The notes below the pieces were generated by a model, which saw only the letters and a program-made list of their open reading frames with translations, was not told the origin of the DNA and searched no databases. Made by a program: the position numbers and the translations under genes. From Lachancea mirantina (lineage: Eukaryota > Ascomycota > Saccharomycetes > Saccharomycetales > Saccharomycetaceae): 64,000 nucleotides of DNA. Positions 29,725-40,420 of the stretch are shown piece after piece. The stretch lies in assembly GCA_900074745.1 (NCBI GenBank), contig LT598466.1, positions 1 through 64,000 of the forward strand. The letters are read 5' to 3'. The number at the start of each line of letters is the position of its first letter. Position 1 is the first letter of the stretch.

Positions 29725-29984
29725 TTTACCTTTTAGACTAGCACTTCCAAGCCGAGATCAGACCCTTGTTAAATGTTAGTACAAGGAGTAGATGCGGGGA
29801 TCAATTATAGCATCCACAATTCACCAAAATAGGCAGTTCTACAAACTTTAATACTAGTCATCAGAAGTGTTACAGCTGGCTTGCGAGTTCGTTAACCCTG
29901 CTATAAAGTAATCATTAAACACGAAGTGCAAACATATAGTGTTGACCAAAGCTAGGCAGTTCAGAACCTATACTGGTTAATCCT

Positions 29985-30680
29985 TCAAATAGCGGCCTTC
30001 CAAAGATCTTGTAGCCCTAGCAATGACGTTGCGACCCCTGCGAGACCTATTGAGCCGTCTGGATATTTGAGGAACTTTAGGTTGTTCAAAACGATAAAGG
30101 TGTCGAGGGAGTCCCAAACGAGTCTTCTTAAGCTTGCCTTCCTAGCTTCGTAGGATTGGAGTAGTAGCTTCTTCTCATCGGAAGGTTGTGATTCCACGAT
30201 GAGAGTCTTGATGCGTTCCTGCGAAACGTACAGTCTTCTGAAATCGAGCACCAGGCCGCTCAATAGGCCAGCAAACCAGAACCAATTAGCCCACCTGGGC
30301 ACTCTTTCACCGGTGGTTTTAGTGACAGGCACCAATTTAAGGATACGAAGCAGATTAACCTGGTCCAGCGTGAGGTATCCCGCATATGCCACGTTCTTGA
30401 AAACGTTGCACCACCGCGCTATATTATCGCCCGAGATCTTATTGTCATAGAATCGTGATGCAGCTTGAAGATGGTTGAGCGGTTTCAAAAACCTGAGAAC
30501 TTTACGGATAGTGGTGAACTGCGCTTGCAAGTGTTTGGCTAGCAAAATCGAGTACTGAAACCCCAGAAATCTGCACAAATACTGTAGCAGCCGTAACACT
30601 TTTTCTCTTCCTGCTGTAGAGTCCAATAGTTTGATCACTCGACTGACACTAGGATGATATACCACCGTGTCTAACACCAT
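29985..30680 (-). CDS. PEX11: peroxisomal membrane elongation protein Pex11
   Basis: 231 residues (236 in S. cerevisiae). The N-terminus VLDTVVYHPSVSRVIKLLDSTAGREKVLRLLQYLCRFL and the amphipathic block LQAQFTTIRKVLRFLKPLNHLQAASRFYDNK are diagnostic of Pex11, which bends and elongates the peroxisomal membrane before fission. LTLDQVNLLRILKLVPVTKTTGERVPRWANW and the C-terminal VATSLLGLQDLWKAAI also match. A TATA-like TATATAAG at 30876-30883 lies about 196 bp upstream. I saw no full oleate response element (CGGN3TNAN9-12CCG) in the upstream gap. Confidence 0.96.
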   Translation of the reverse strand: MVLDTVVYHPSVSRVIKLLDSTAGREKVLRLLQYLCRFLGFQYSILLAKHLQAQFTTIRKVLRFLKPLNHLQAASRFYDNKISGDNIARWCNVFKNVAYAGYLTLDQVNLLRILKLVPVTKTTGERVPRWANWFWFAGLLSGLVLDFRRLYVSQERIKTLIVESQPSDEKKLLLQSYEARKASLRRLVWDSLDTFIVLNNLKFLKYPDGSIGLAGVATSLLGLQDLWKAAI

Positions 30681-30875
30681 GGCTGTATGTATGAATCTTC
30701 AAGAGGATGAACCTGGTCGCGCCTTTGAACTCGCCTTCGACTGCGTCTTTCACGTCTTTTAGAAACTTGTTGAACGCAAAGTTGTGAACACTTTTCTTGG
30801 CGTTTTGAATTTTCGAAACTACGGGCGTCTTTTGTATTTTGATTTTCGGAACCTCCCTAGATGAAAAGCGGTTGC

Positions 30876-30883
30876 CTTATATA
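30876..30883 (-). promoter_or_regulatory. TATA box of PEX11
   Basis: TATATAAG read on the minus strand, about 196 bp before the PEX11 ATG. A TATA-containing promoter suits a gene whose expression is strongly inducible in relatives. Confidence 0.4.
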
Positions 30884-30924
30884 CTTCGGGCGGATTCGGA
30901 TAAATGGAAATTGAGATATAGATA

Positions 30925-31218
30925 TTAATCGGACTTATAAATTGAAGGAGAAAAATTGACCAAAGTTTGATAGGTAGGTAGACCGCTCGGTGTCGTGTTT
31001 ACACTGTAATCGTCTACTTTAATCGCCCAAGTGAATTGATTCAGTGAAAAAAAATGTTCCTTCGCTAAAAACTTAATAGACGGAATTGGTAAATTTTCAA
31101 GAGAATTCTTCCAGAACTGAGTGAAGGTCACCGATGGATGAGAGAGCGTCTCGATTAAATGCGTGTCTATCTCATTCGAATTTATGTAATTGTCAAAGAA
31201 TTCCAAGTTGATGGACAT
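30925..31218 (-). CDS. unidentified 97-residue protein
   Basis: I do not recognise this protein. It starts MSINLEFFDNYINSNEIDTH in a good yeast context (ACAAATGTCC: A at -3, Ser second codon) and ends PSIYKSD. It is acidic and aromatic (FWKNSLENLPIP, EHFFSLNQFTWAIKVDDY), with no signal peptide, membrane segment, Cys cluster or repeat. Codon choice is ordinary and free of rare arginine codons, unlike the chance frames nearby. It lies in tandem upstream of PEX11 and divergent from PSF3; I know of no gene between YOL147C and YOL146W in S. cerevisiae. It is either a fast-evolving or lineage-specific small gene, or a lucky open frame. Confidence 0.45.
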   Translation of the reverse strand: MSINLEFFDNYINSNEIDTHLIETLSHPSVTFTQFWKNSLENLPIPSIKFLAKEHFFSLNQFTWAIKVDDYSVNTTPSGLPTYQTLVNFSPSIYKSD

Positions 31219-32149
31219 TTGTGATGAAATTTAAGCTTGAATGCGAAATAAATTTAAAGCACACCGGCGGCTTTTTTAAATCTAGATTTCAAGTAGATAG
31301 CCACTTAGAATGCGAAGGTATTTTCCTGGGACTTATCTTTAAATGGCCGAAGTCGTAGAAATGTGAAAGTCCAATTACTGCCTGAAACTAAGATCAAAAT
31401 CGCAATGAATCGAAATTTTTTCAAAGCTTCGACGTGCAGGAAACCAAAAAGTCCTGTATTGCTTGATTTTTAAGACCGTTTACAGGCTTGATAGAGACTG
31501 CATACCGCCTATAGATTGCTCATCGATCTATGAAGTTTGCGGGTTTTCACAAATCCAATTTAATGCAAGGGCTCTTACTACAAAAAAAATGCTTGAACTC
31601 TTACGAATTGTACATTTCTTAGACACCTTCATCAACTAAAAAGTCCCAAATGGCGGGAGTCTTAATCTCATATCATGTCATTATTTCAATTATGACAATA
31701 TCGTGCCTGACGCCCTGCATCCTTCTCAAATATCAAGAAAAAGGGTTCGACAAGTAAAAGAGACTCTGATAAGAAACAAACGTTTTTAGTTCTGTTCATA
31801 TTGTCGTGCTTGCGCAATGGTATACCTCACAGCTTGCGTCACTAGCGTAAGCTTATCTCAGAAGTCGACGTTTTATGTTTGAAATATGAAATTTTGGGAG
31901 AGTCGGGAAGAGAAAGCAGTTACCAAAGATCAAGGTACCGATTTCCCATCAGCATTCCATGGTTTAGTGCTAACGTTCCTTCGCTGCCGTTAGCACTCCA
32001 CCTGTTAGTGTGTCTTCCTCTGCCTCCGATAAGATTTATGGATTTCAGAAACGCGCAAGAAAAAAAACTAGTTTTCGCGTGTTTCTTTAGGTTAGACATA
32101 AGCCTATATAATCAATCTTTCAACATCAAAAACCAATGTCAAGTACGTC
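31219..32149. promoter_or_regulatory. PSF3 promoter region with inverted repeat and MBF-like site
   Basis: A 10-bp perfect inverted repeat, AGTGCTAACG at 31966-31975 and CGTTAGCACT at 31988-31997, can form a stem with a 12-nt loop. At 32070-32082 the minus strand reads ACACGCGAAAAC, an MCB/SCB-like G1/S element about 70 bp before the PSF3 start; a partial AACGCGCAA lies at 32050-32058. S-phase expression would fit a replication gene. Nothing else is supported in the ~930 bp. Confidence 0.4.
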
Positions 32150-32704
32150 ATGTCCTATTATGATATAGACGACATTTTGGCTGATTCGACAAAAGTGCCT
32201 TGCAAGTTCAATTGCAGTGTTCCCGGTCTTGGCTACCTCGAAGGAAATGCAGGCCATCCGATAAAGAAAGACTCGAAAGCAGAGCTACCCTTGTGGCTTG
32301 CACGCATTTTGGCCATAATAGGAGCAGAAACTGTTGAAAATGAAGAAGAGGAACTTCCGTTCGTCGAACTAATGGTTCCCGATCTATTTTCTTCGCGAGT
32401 ATTAAACGCCATCAAATCTTCACCAACGTCGCTCGATGTGCATTCACTCAGCGCCCACTTTTACGAACTCGCAATAAAGTGGGCAACTTTGTTCAGCGAC
32501 AGGAGACTTGTGAACGTTTTGAATACCATGATGATAGAAAGAGCACAAGAAGTGAACAACCATGCTCTAAGCATTCCGGCCGACTCGGCTCCCGCTTTAC
32601 AGTCGGGGACGTTTTTGCTCACGCTCGATGAATTCGAGAAGAGAATATTTCGCGATAGTCATACTAGCTACAAGGATATGAAAAGCTGGATGCTGAGGAA
32701 ATAA
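32150..32704 (+). CDS. PSF3: GINS complex subunit Psf3
   Basis: 184 residues (194 in S. cerevisiae). It begins MSYYDIDDILADSTKVPCKF, matching Psf3, followed by VPGLGYLEG, LPLWLARILAI, PFVELMVPDLFSSRVLNAIKSSP and DVHSLSAHFYELAIKWATLFSDRRL, all Psf3 landmarks. The C-terminal LLTLDEFEKRIFRDSHTSYKDMKSWMLRK is also kept. GINS joins Cdc45 and Mcm2-7 to form the replicative CMG helicase at origins and forks. It is convergent with CTR9, stops 59 bp apart. Confidence 0.96.
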   Translation: MSYYDIDDILADSTKVPCKFNCSVPGLGYLEGNAGHPIKKDSKAELPLWLARILAIIGAETVENEEEELPFVELMVPDLFSSRVLNAIKSSPTSLDVHSLSAHFYELAIKWATLFSDRRLVNVLNTMMIERAQEVNNHALSIPADSAPALQSGTFLLTLDEFEKRIFRDSHTSYKDMKSWMLRK

Positions 32705-32763
32705 AGTTACAAGCTGCGCGTTGCACTAGCTAAACGATTTATAGATTTTTGAAAAAAACGGTT

Positions 32764-35700
32764 TTAAAACAGCCCCTCTTCGTTGTCGCCGTTTGGCGGA
32801 CTTGGCTCACCTGATTCGTTTTCCTTTTCAGATACGTTAGCCTCCGACTCTTCGTCACTGTCTTCGATTAATTCCTTGGACAGAAATTGTTTTTTAGAAC
32901 GCTTCGTTTGTCTGACTTCATCACCTTCTCCATCTTCATCATCACCAATGACCATACGTTTTGCTTTTCTTTTCTTCACGGGTTCCTCCTCACCTTCTTG
33001 TTTTTTCGTCCTTTTTGCAATCTTTTTCTTCTTCCTTGATCCATCGTTTTTAAACTCTTCGTCACCGCTGAGAGACCCATCATCATTTTTGATGTCGACC
33101 ATTGCATCCAATTCAGCCCTTTCTTGCATCAATTTACGAGTCTCTTCCTGCAATTTTCGGAACATTTCATTCTCTTGGTCCTTCTTTATCCTGTCTTGTT
33201 CGTCGAGTTGCCGGAGATGCTCCTGCTCCTTAAGCTCACTTTCTTCCATGGCCTTGCGGGCGTTAGCCAATTTTTCGGACACATCTGCCTCAAACTTGGC
33301 TTGCTCGGCTATGCATCTTTGTAAAGCACTCTTCATAGTCGTTCTTCCTAATTGAACACGTTGCTCGAGTTCTTCCACTGGTATGAGGTTGCTCTTGGAT
33401 GCAAGAAGCTCCTCTAGTAAAGAAATACCTGTTTCGAGACCCTTCAACGCGTCTTCAAGATCTTGCGATGTCCTCTGCTTGAAGGTGGATCTTCTGAGGG
33501 TTTCAGCAATTTGAAAATGCAATAGCGCAACATTGAAAGAAACACTTGGGACCACTTTGCTCTCACTCTTTGCCTTCTCTAAATTTAATGCTTCTTCAGC
33601 ACACGCCAGAGACTTTTTAAAACATTCAAGAGAGCGTTCTTTTACACCACGCAAATACCATGCACGCCCCAGCACATTTGCCAGCAATGCTTTACTTTTC
33701 TCGTTTTCAAACCTCCTCTTAGCAATCTCATAGTTTTCGATCGCTTTAGAAAATTCATGCATCTCAACTAGACAGTGTCCCAAATTAATATGCACAGATT
33801 CATTGTCTAAAGAATCCCTGACCTTCCTGAGAATATCCAGAGCCGGACCCATCCTTTTGTTTTCCGCGAAGACAATGGCGAGCCCTTGTGCTGCGAAAAT
33901 ATTAAACGGATCAATTTGCAAGACTTTTTGGTAAAGCTGAATTGCCTTTACGAAAGATTGTTTTGATTTCTCTTCATCCCTTGAAGAAGATTTTTTATTG
34001 TCCCTCGCTATCGTGACGTACAAGTTGGCAAGCGACGTGAGGGCGTAGGTATCATGAGAATCATACTTTACAAGAGTTTCTCTATTGTGAGCACTTTCCA
34101 GGCTTTGACCTTTTTCATCATTCGTGTTTACAGCTTTATTCTTTAGGTACCAGCCATAAAAAGACCTCGCATCCAAGTTCGATGGAAACTCAGCGATCAA
34201 CTCACTCATATCTGTAGAAAGTTCATCATTCCCGTCTTTCATTAATCTCAAGCAAAGTCTCCTTACTCTGGCATCAATATAACCAGGATGTTCCTTAATA
34301 ATCTCTTCATACATGCCCTGCGCTGCTTCGGCATCATGACCTTCCAGTGCTCTTGAAAGATTGTACTGTATTGTTATTCCACGACCGTCATTCTCGAGTG
34401 ATTTTCCGAAAACCTCACGAGCTCTTTCAAAATACGTCTGAGACTCTTGAGGATTTCCGTTAATGAAACAAAGAGCACCGATATTGTTCAAAAGTTCAAA
34501 GGGCAGACTAGTCACCCCACAGGTCTCGAGCTGTTCGAGAGACCTGAGGAGATAATCCAAAGAAGTCTTGTGCTGGCCCTGGTGCTGGTAAAGTTCAGCA
34601 AGAACTAGATAGGCTTTCAACATCAGGAGTTGACTATTCTTTGTTCTTGTTAACTTCACATATTTTTCCAACATCTGCACTGCTTTACTAGAGAACTTCT
34701 GTTTCTCGATTGAAGAAATCGGGTTTTGCGGATCTTCAGACAAGCATTTGGCACCATAAAGAAGTCCCAAAATGTAATTCAGCTCTTGCATGTTTTCTTG
34801 TGTCTTGTAAAGATTTTCAAAAGTTAAAATTCCTTCTTCAACAAGACTATTTTGCAGTTGCGTTTGCCCTAAGCCAAATCTCGCCAGGAAATTATCTTCA
34901 TTAGATTTGAGACTTTCTTGAAATTGAAGGAAGGCTTTTTTGTAATTTTTTAGGGCGTAATGAGCTCTCCCACACCAGAAAGCAGATTCCGAGAAAATGG
35001 TACTGGATGTCATTTGAGCACGGGGAAGTATTTTTTTCTGGTAAATGCCGATTGCCTTTTCATAGTCACCTTTAAAATAACAGTAGCTTTGGAAAAGTAC
35101 CAGTAGAGCCGCGTTGTCTGGGTTTTCCGCATAAACCGTTTTAAGATTTTTGAGAGCCTGAGTATAACTCGACTTAAAGGCTTCATCATCAGCAGCTTCT
35201 GACAATATCTCGTGAAATTCGCTCATTAGCAATAACATCTTCACATTACCGTTCTGAGGGTTCAACTCCTTCGCTCTTTTCCATGACCGAATAGCCATCT
35301 TATAATCCTTGAGCTGCCAAAAGCACAAACCAATGCCAATCCTAGGATCAGGCTGCAAGACAGGGTTGAGGACCAGAAGTTCCTGAAATAGCCTTAAACT
35401 TGCGGTATAATTACCCTTTTGATAGAGTAGCTTCGCTCTCAATAGCAGAAACATGACGTTCGATTTAGGTTGTTTCCCATTCCTTGCATCTTCCGCATGA
35501 ATATTCTTGATGAAGACATCGGCAGTTTCAAGGGCCTTATCGTACAGATCCCTTTGATAGTATAAGTCAACGGTAGCTACCATGTTCCCAATCCATGCAT
35601 GGTCAATGGTTATAGACTCTTTCAAATGCATTTCGGCTTGGTTAAGATTGTAATCTCTGGTTTGAAAATCCGGACTTTGTTCCTTGGCAAGCCTCAGGTA

Positions 35701-36015
35701 CGCCCAAGTCAAAAATGAGTGCAACCATGCCGATTGTGGACCTTGAAAAACGTCAAGTGCTACTTTAATCAATTCAACCGACTCTTTGACCTTTTCTTGA
35801 TTGCAATAAGCTAAAGCAATTGAAAGCCAGTAGGCTTTGTCAGAGCCTTCTTCCACCAAAAGCGTTCGCAAATCTGCAGGATCATCAGGCAAATCATTTT
35901 GGAGGTCAATGCTAACGACTTCTTCCGACGCTTTCAAAGGAATATCTAAGTTTGTCTGCCACTCAAGTTTCGGGTACGGTGCCGAAGCATCACCCACAGG
36001 TCCCGAAGAATCCAT
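32764..36015 (-). CDS. CTR9: Paf1 complex subunit Ctr9
   Basis: 1083 residues, against 1077 in S. cerevisiae. The protein is mainly tetratricopeptide repeats from about 60 to 780. Typical units include SVELIKVALDVF, PRIGIGLCFWQLKDYKMAIRSWKRAKELNPQN and NLGHCLVEMHEFSKAIENYEIAKRRF. A long charged coiled coil follows (QAKFEADVSEKLANARKAMEESELKEQEHLRQLDEQDR), then a Lys/Arg-rich and finally acidic tail ending NGDNEEGLF. Ctr9 scaffolds the Paf1 complex on elongating RNA polymerase II, promoting H2B ubiquitination and H3 K4/K36 methylation. It is divergent from NOP8 over a 193-bp promoter. Confidence 0.97.
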   Translation of the reverse strand: MDSSGPVGDASAPYPKLEWQTNLDIPLKASEEVVSIDLQNDLPDDPADLRTLLVEEGSDKAYWLSIALAYCNQEKVKESVELIKVALDVFQGPQSAWLHSFLTWAYLRLAKEQSPDFQTRDYNLNQAEMHLKESITIDHAWIGNMVATVDLYYQRDLYDKALETADVFIKNIHAEDARNGKQPKSNVMFLLLRAKLLYQKGNYTASLRLFQELLVLNPVLQPDPRIGIGLCFWQLKDYKMAIRSWKRAKELNPQNGNVKMLLLMSEFHEILSEAADDEAFKSSYTQALKNLKTVYAENPDNAALLVLFQSYCYFKGDYEKAIGIYQKKILPRAQMTSSTIFSESAFWCGRAHYALKNYKKAFLQFQESLKSNEDNFLARFGLGQTQLQNSLVEEGILTFENLYKTQENMQELNYILGLLYGAKCLSEDPQNPISSIEKQKFSSKAVQMLEKYVKLTRTKNSQLLMLKAYLVLAELYQHQGQHKTSLDYLLRSLEQLETCGVTSLPFELLNNIGALCFINGNPQESQTYFERAREVFGKSLENDGRGITIQYNLSRALEGHDAEAAQGMYEEIIKEHPGYIDARVRRLCLRLMKDGNDELSTDMSELIAEFPSNLDARSFYGWYLKNKAVNTNDEKGQSLESAHNRETLVKYDSHDTYALTSLANLYVTIARDNKKSSSRDEEKSKQSFVKAIQLYQKVLQIDPFNIFAAQGLAIVFAENKRMGPALDILRKVRDSLDNESVHINLGHCLVEMHEFSKAIENYEIAKRRFENEKSKALLANVLGRAWYLRGVKERSLECFKKSLACAEEALNLEKAKSESKVVPSVSFNVALLHFQIAETLRRSTFKQRTSQDLEDALKGLETGISLLEELLASKSNLIPVEELEQRVQLGRTTMKSALQRCIAEQAKFEADVSEKLANARKAMEESELKEQEHLRQLDEQDRIKKDQENEMFRKLQEETRKLMQERAELDAMVDIKNDDGSLSGDEEFKNDGSRKKKKIAKRTKKQEGEEEPVKKRKAKRMVIGDDEDGEGDEVRQTKRSKKQFLSKELIEDSDEESEANVSEKENESGEPSPPNGDNEEGLF

Positions 36016-36112
36016 GCTCGCTTGACTATTAAACTATCCTTCGCCTCGTCTAGAGTTTTCGGTTTGCCATATTTTCATAGTTGACAATGTGTTGATTGTC
36101 GTGCATGATGAC

Positions 36113-36171
36113 TGAAAATTTTAGAGTAACGGCGGCCCATTCGCTAGGCTAAGAATCAGCAGCGATGAGCT
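36113..36171. promoter_or_regulatory. RRPE + PAC ribosome-biogenesis motifs upstream of NOP8
   Basis: TGAAAATTTT at 36113-36122 matches the RRPE element and GCGATGAGCT at 36162-36171 is an exact PAC box, 38 bp before the NOP8 start. This ordered pair is the hallmark of yeast ribosome-biogenesis promoters (Stb3 and Dot6/Tod6). Confidence 0.75.
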
Positions 36172-36208
36172 AAGGGAATTAAAAAAGTCTACTTGAGATC
36201 AATAAGAA

Positions 36209-37600
36209 ATGGGTGTTCTAAAGCGCATATATGTGGGTAATATTCAGAAACAGTTTGATTCATGTATTGAAGAACTGTATGGGCGATTTCAGAGATTCGG
36301 ACGATGTTTAGATGGGCGATTCGAGTGTCACGACAATTTCGCATTCATAAACATGGAATTTACGGAAGATAGCCGATTTGGCGGTTTAAAAGCAAGCTTT
36401 AACGGTGTAAAGTTCAAGGGAAATATCTTGAGGGTTGAAGAGGCCAAGTTGGATTGGCAGGCAAGGTGGAGAATCGACCAATCAAGTGATAAATCCAAGG
36501 AAGACTTCAAAAAGAGGGAATGGGAATATTACAAGAAGATAGAAAACATCAATAGAAGTTGGACCGATAGGATGGAAGTGATACAAGGAAGAATGCGGAA
36601 AACCGAGCGTAACAAAGCTCAATTGAGAAACATAACCTTCAGGATAAGTAAAGAAGGCAGACTGAAAGTGTACAAGTGCTACAAGAACAAGCTTTGGGGC
36701 TATGAAAGGAATAAGCCTCTCAGAGACTTGGTGGCCAAATTCAGTAATAAGTACTGGAAAGATGGGAACAATCACATTGTTGATAAATTGGACTTTAGCC
36801 GGTCCAGTGCCCCTTTCAAAACTCGCGCTGTAAAAGCGCATGTCTCTGAGGTAGAAGATGGAAAGTGTTCCAGTGGTGATGAGGGGAATGACAATGTCGA
36901 TAACATTTTGAATAGTGTTTTGAATACTTTCGACTTCGACAATCCTATAAACTTGGAGCATGACGATGATGCCGAAGACTCTGCATCATCTGATTACGAA
37001 TACACTGGAATCTTCAAGGAAGGGGACACAAACGACAACCAAGCTTGTGATGCAAATGAATCCAAAAAGGTGAACAGGAAGGCTGATCAGGCTCCCGAGA
37101 CCGATGAAGACCATGATTTAGCGTTCACACCCAATTTCAAGGATGAGCGCATAAATTTTGATGAACAATCACAACCTCAAGCTACGATTAATGACACAGA
37201 GACTTTAAGGGGACTTTTCAACCCTGAAGGTCCTTCCGAAGGATTTAAATTAATTGAGGAGTCCGATGAGGACATAGATCATGCAAACGACGAGAAGATA
37301 AACAATCAAAGTGAAATGGTAGCCCCACACGCATACGATGCCACCCTAGAAGTGAGAGACCATCGAACTGGGTGGGGTTTATTTTTTCCTCACTTTGATT
37401 CCCCGTTCCTGCACGCTCAATCGCAGATCGCTAAGCTCACGAACAACAGCGCGGATCCCACAGAGCTATTTGACAATTGGGAAGAGCAATTTTGGGACAA
37501 GAGAGCTGCGTGGACCAAAGAGATGAAAGGTAGAAAGCGCGACGCGATCAGGTTAATGAGAAAGAAAGGCGGAGGGAGGAAGGCTAGAATTCTACTATAA
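36209..37600 (+). CDS. NOP8: 60S ribosome biogenesis factor Nop8
   Basis: 463 residues (484 in S. cerevisiae). The N-terminal RRM runs about 6-85: KRIYVGNI is RNP2-like, FAINMEF-type residues (DNFAFINMEF) form the RNP1 region, and FKGNILRVEEAK is the last strand. A basic region and a long acidic, Asp/Glu/Asn-rich middle follow. The conserved C-terminus has GWGLFFPHFDSPFLHAQSQIAKL and FWDKRAAWTKEMKGRKRDAIR. Nop8 is a nucleolar protein needed with Nip7 and Dbp6 for early 60S assembly. The upstream PAC/RRPE pair agrees with this role. Confidence 0.93.
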   Translation: MGVLKRIYVGNIQKQFDSCIEELYGRFQRFGRCLDGRFECHDNFAFINMEFTEDSRFGGLKASFNGVKFKGNILRVEEAKLDWQARWRIDQSSDKSKEDFKKREWEYYKKIENINRSWTDRMEVIQGRMRKTERNKAQLRNITFRISKEGRLKVYKCYKNKLWGYERNKPLRDLVAKFSNKYWKDGNNHIVDKLDFSRSSAPFKTRAVKAHVSEVEDGKCSSGDEGNDNVDNILNSVLNTFDFDNPINLEHDDDAEDSASSDYEYTGIFKEGDTNDNQACDANESKKVNRKADQAPETDEDHDLAFTPNFKDERINFDEQSQPQATINDTETLRGLFNPEGPSEGFKLIEESDEDIDHANDEKINNQSEMVAPHAYDATLEVRDHRTGWGLFFPHFDSPFLHAQSQIAKLTNNSADPTELFDNWEEQFWDKRAAWTKEMKGRKRDAIRLMRKKGGGRKARILL

Positions 37601-37669
37601 AGTCATTTACCATTATGTATAAACAGCTTCTGTGATGAACAACCAGCGTCAATTGGACCGATCATATAC

Positions 37670-38209
<540 letters not shown>

Positions 38210-38264
38210 TTAGCTTGGCCCATGTTTTCTCTCTAATATCAAAATCCAATCTTATCCTTACAAA

Positions 38265-38272
38265 TCACGTGA
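38265..38272. promoter_or_regulatory. palindromic TCACGTGA E-box upstream of RIB4
   Basis: A perfect TCACGTGA palindrome 76 bp before the RIB4 ATG, the type bound by Cbf1/Tye7/Pho4-class bHLH factors. It is the best-defined element in the 237-bp gap between RIB4 and the 3' end of RPD3. Confidence 0.5.
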
Positions 38273-38425
38273 CGATCTACTTGTTCAAGTTAACACCCTT
38301 GCAAGACGGTCGAATGCCGCCGTACCGCGATGAAAGACCAAAAAATCCTATCAACTTAATTCTTTGGCGAGGATAGAGACTTTGCGCTTTGAGTAATGCC
38401 TTTACGTAGTGTAACAAGAAACGAA

Positions 38426-39724
38426 CTAAAACTCATTGCCATTTTCGACAATTAAATCCCTTGCGTATTGAGAGCCGCCTCGTGTGTCCTTTGCCATGTC
38501 CGTGTCTTCCTCAACATCACCAGAATCCTCTAAATCTCTCGGCACATTATTGAGCTGAACACTAGGTGCATATTTGGTGTTTTCTAGATTGGAAAAAATG
38601 CTGAGAAGAACCTTGTCCAGATATTCCGGTGTATTCACGTTGAACATATTGGATGGTCTCACGTCAAGCTGGTAGTCTGGCCCATAGTACTCGTAGTAGT
38701 CGTTGTAAGGTAATTCGTCATCGAGAATCACGTTATTCAAAACACCTGTCTCAAAGGCCCACGTCCTCGCAACATTACGCATCGTATAACCCCCTCCGCC
38801 TACAACAAGCATAGGAATACCAAAAGACTTGACGTAGTTGACACAATTCGCATGTCCCCGCATAGACAAGTTAAAGCACCCGAGACGATCACCTGACAAC
38901 GAGTCACCGCCGCATTGTAGCACGACCGCCGAAGGTTGGTACCATTCCATGATTTTACCGACGACAGGTTCAAAAACAGATTTGTATGTCGCATCGTCTA
39001 TCCCGTCCCTAAGAGGTACATTCACGGAATAATACTTGCCTTTGCCAACTCCACTATCTCGTAGCTCACCTGTACCGGGGAAAAATTCTCCATACTTGTG
39101 GAATGAGCAAGTCATGACCCTATCGGTCGTATAGAACGCTTCTTCAACGCCGTCTCCATGATGTACATCGATATCAATGTACAGCACACGCGGGTGGTAC
39201 CTCAGTAACTCGATGATACCGAGAACAATATCATTGAGGTAACAAAAACCTGAGGCCTCGGACTTCTTCGCGTGATGGAGACCACCGGCATAGTTTATGG
39301 CAACATCGCACTTACCGCGATTCAAACGGGCTGCACCTTCCATCGATCCACCTCCGGATATACTACAGTACTCATAAAGTCCGTCGAAAACAGGACAGTC
39401 GTCACCCACGTTGAACTTAACACTCTCCTTTTGAAACATATCCAAGTTGTCCGGCGTCACCCGTGACAAAAAGTCAATGTACTCGTCAGTGTGAAATTGG
39501 CACATCTCCTGCTTGGTCGCTGGCTTCGCGCGATAGATTTCCATTTTCTTGTAGAGACCATAGTTCATGATTAGCGAGTGCGTCATTCTTATTCTATGGG
39601 GTTTCATCGGATGACCAGCACCGTAGGCATAATTACCTACATCAGCATCATAGAAATACGCTACTCGCTTCTTGTCATTTGCCTTCAACACAATAGGGTC
39701 GAAAGGTTTTGCCTCATAGACCAT
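38426..39724 (-). CDS. RPD3: class I histone deacetylase Rpd3
   Basis: 432 residues (433 in S. cerevisiae) with the complete zinc-dependent deacetylase domain. [33 protein letters not shown] opens the domain. [22 protein letters not shown] holds the His pair of the charge relay. [16 protein letters not shown] holds the zinc-binding Asp and His. [19 protein letters not shown] supplies the second zinc Asp, and [14 protein letters not shown] the transition-state Tyr. The C-terminus is acidic. Rpd3 is the catalytic subunit of the Rpd3L and Rpd3S (Sin3) corepressor complexes in the nucleus. It is convergent in synteny terms with no neighbour: RIB4, RPD3 and PEX6 all read leftward. Confidence 0.98.
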   Translation of the reverse strand: MVYEAKPFDPIVLKANDKKRVAYFYDADVGNYAYGAGHPMKPHRIRMTHSLIMNYGLYKKMEIYRAKPATKQEMCQFHTDEYIDFLSRVTPDNLDMFQKESVKFNVGDDCPVFDGLYEYCSISGGGSMEGAARLNRGKCDVAINYAGGLHHAKKSEASGFCYLNDIVLGIIELLRYHPRVLYIDIDVHHGDGVEEAFYTTDRVMTCSFHKYGEFFPGTGELRDSGVGKGKYYSVNVPLRDGIDDATYKSVFEPVVGKIMEWYQPSAVVLQCGGDSLSGDRLGCFNLSMRGHANCVNYVKSFGIPMLVVGGGGYTMRNVARTWAFETGVLNNVILDDELPYNDYYEYYGPDYQLDVRPSNMFNVNTPEYLDKVLLSIFSNLENTKYAPSVQLNNVPRDLEDSGDVEEDTDMAKDTRGGSQYARDLIVENGNEF

Positions 39725-40420
39725 GGCTTAAGTTAAACCGCTCGAATGCAATTGTACTTCAAAGTCTGGCAGCTAGAATTTTTCTGATGCCCGCTGTAGA
39801 TACAACAGATTATAACACCTGAGTAAACTGGCAATGCAAACTTGGGCCCTTGTTGGTAACTGGTTTGTCCCGAAGGTCAATATTTCAGAGATTAATCAAG
39901 TCTATTTCTACAATGGCGGGTAACCTTTTCTAGATATATCTTTGATGAGCCCTTCAACCCAGCTAGGTCCCCGTAGAATAACTCAAGGTGGTGAGCTCCA
40001 ATACATCACTTTTGAGCGAGGTCTAAAGGCTAAGCGTATTTGGATAGTTTAAATTTGAAATTTACATGGTATGGTTTAACACGGGAACTTTTTCCCAACA
40101 AAACTAAACAGGCGGTGCTTTGAAGGCCACATGCGAGCTATTAAGTGATAAAAATTTTTAACGAGCCCCGAGCCCCGAGCTCCGATAACTGGAATCTTAA
40201 GAATTCAAGACGCTATGTTTGCTTTAATTTTGTCTTTCTGTTGTTCGCGTTTATGTAACGTCTTTTTCTTTCCATCACCAAGCAACAAGAACATCTTCTG
40301 CAATTGAAAATGTTGAGCGAGCTCTCGAAAGCCATGTCTATTTTTAACCTGTAGATGGATGAATGGTGCTGCAGTATGCTTGCAGGTTGATTAGAATGTG
40401 TCAAGCACTTCAAGCCAAAA
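39725..40420. promoter_or_regulatory. RPD3 promoter and PEX6 3' region
   Basis: CGGGTAA at 39917-39923 is a Reb1-type general regulatory factor site about 195 bp upstream of RPD3. An RRPE-like AAAAATTTTT lies at 40150-40159. Three near-copies of GAGCCCC follow at about 40163-40183, a short GC-rich tandem repeat. No coding frame is supported. Confidence 0.4.

Noticed and set aside
32783-33355. 190-codon plus-strand frame, Ser/Phe-rich
   Set aside because: Antisense shadow of the charged, codon-biased CTR9 C-terminus.
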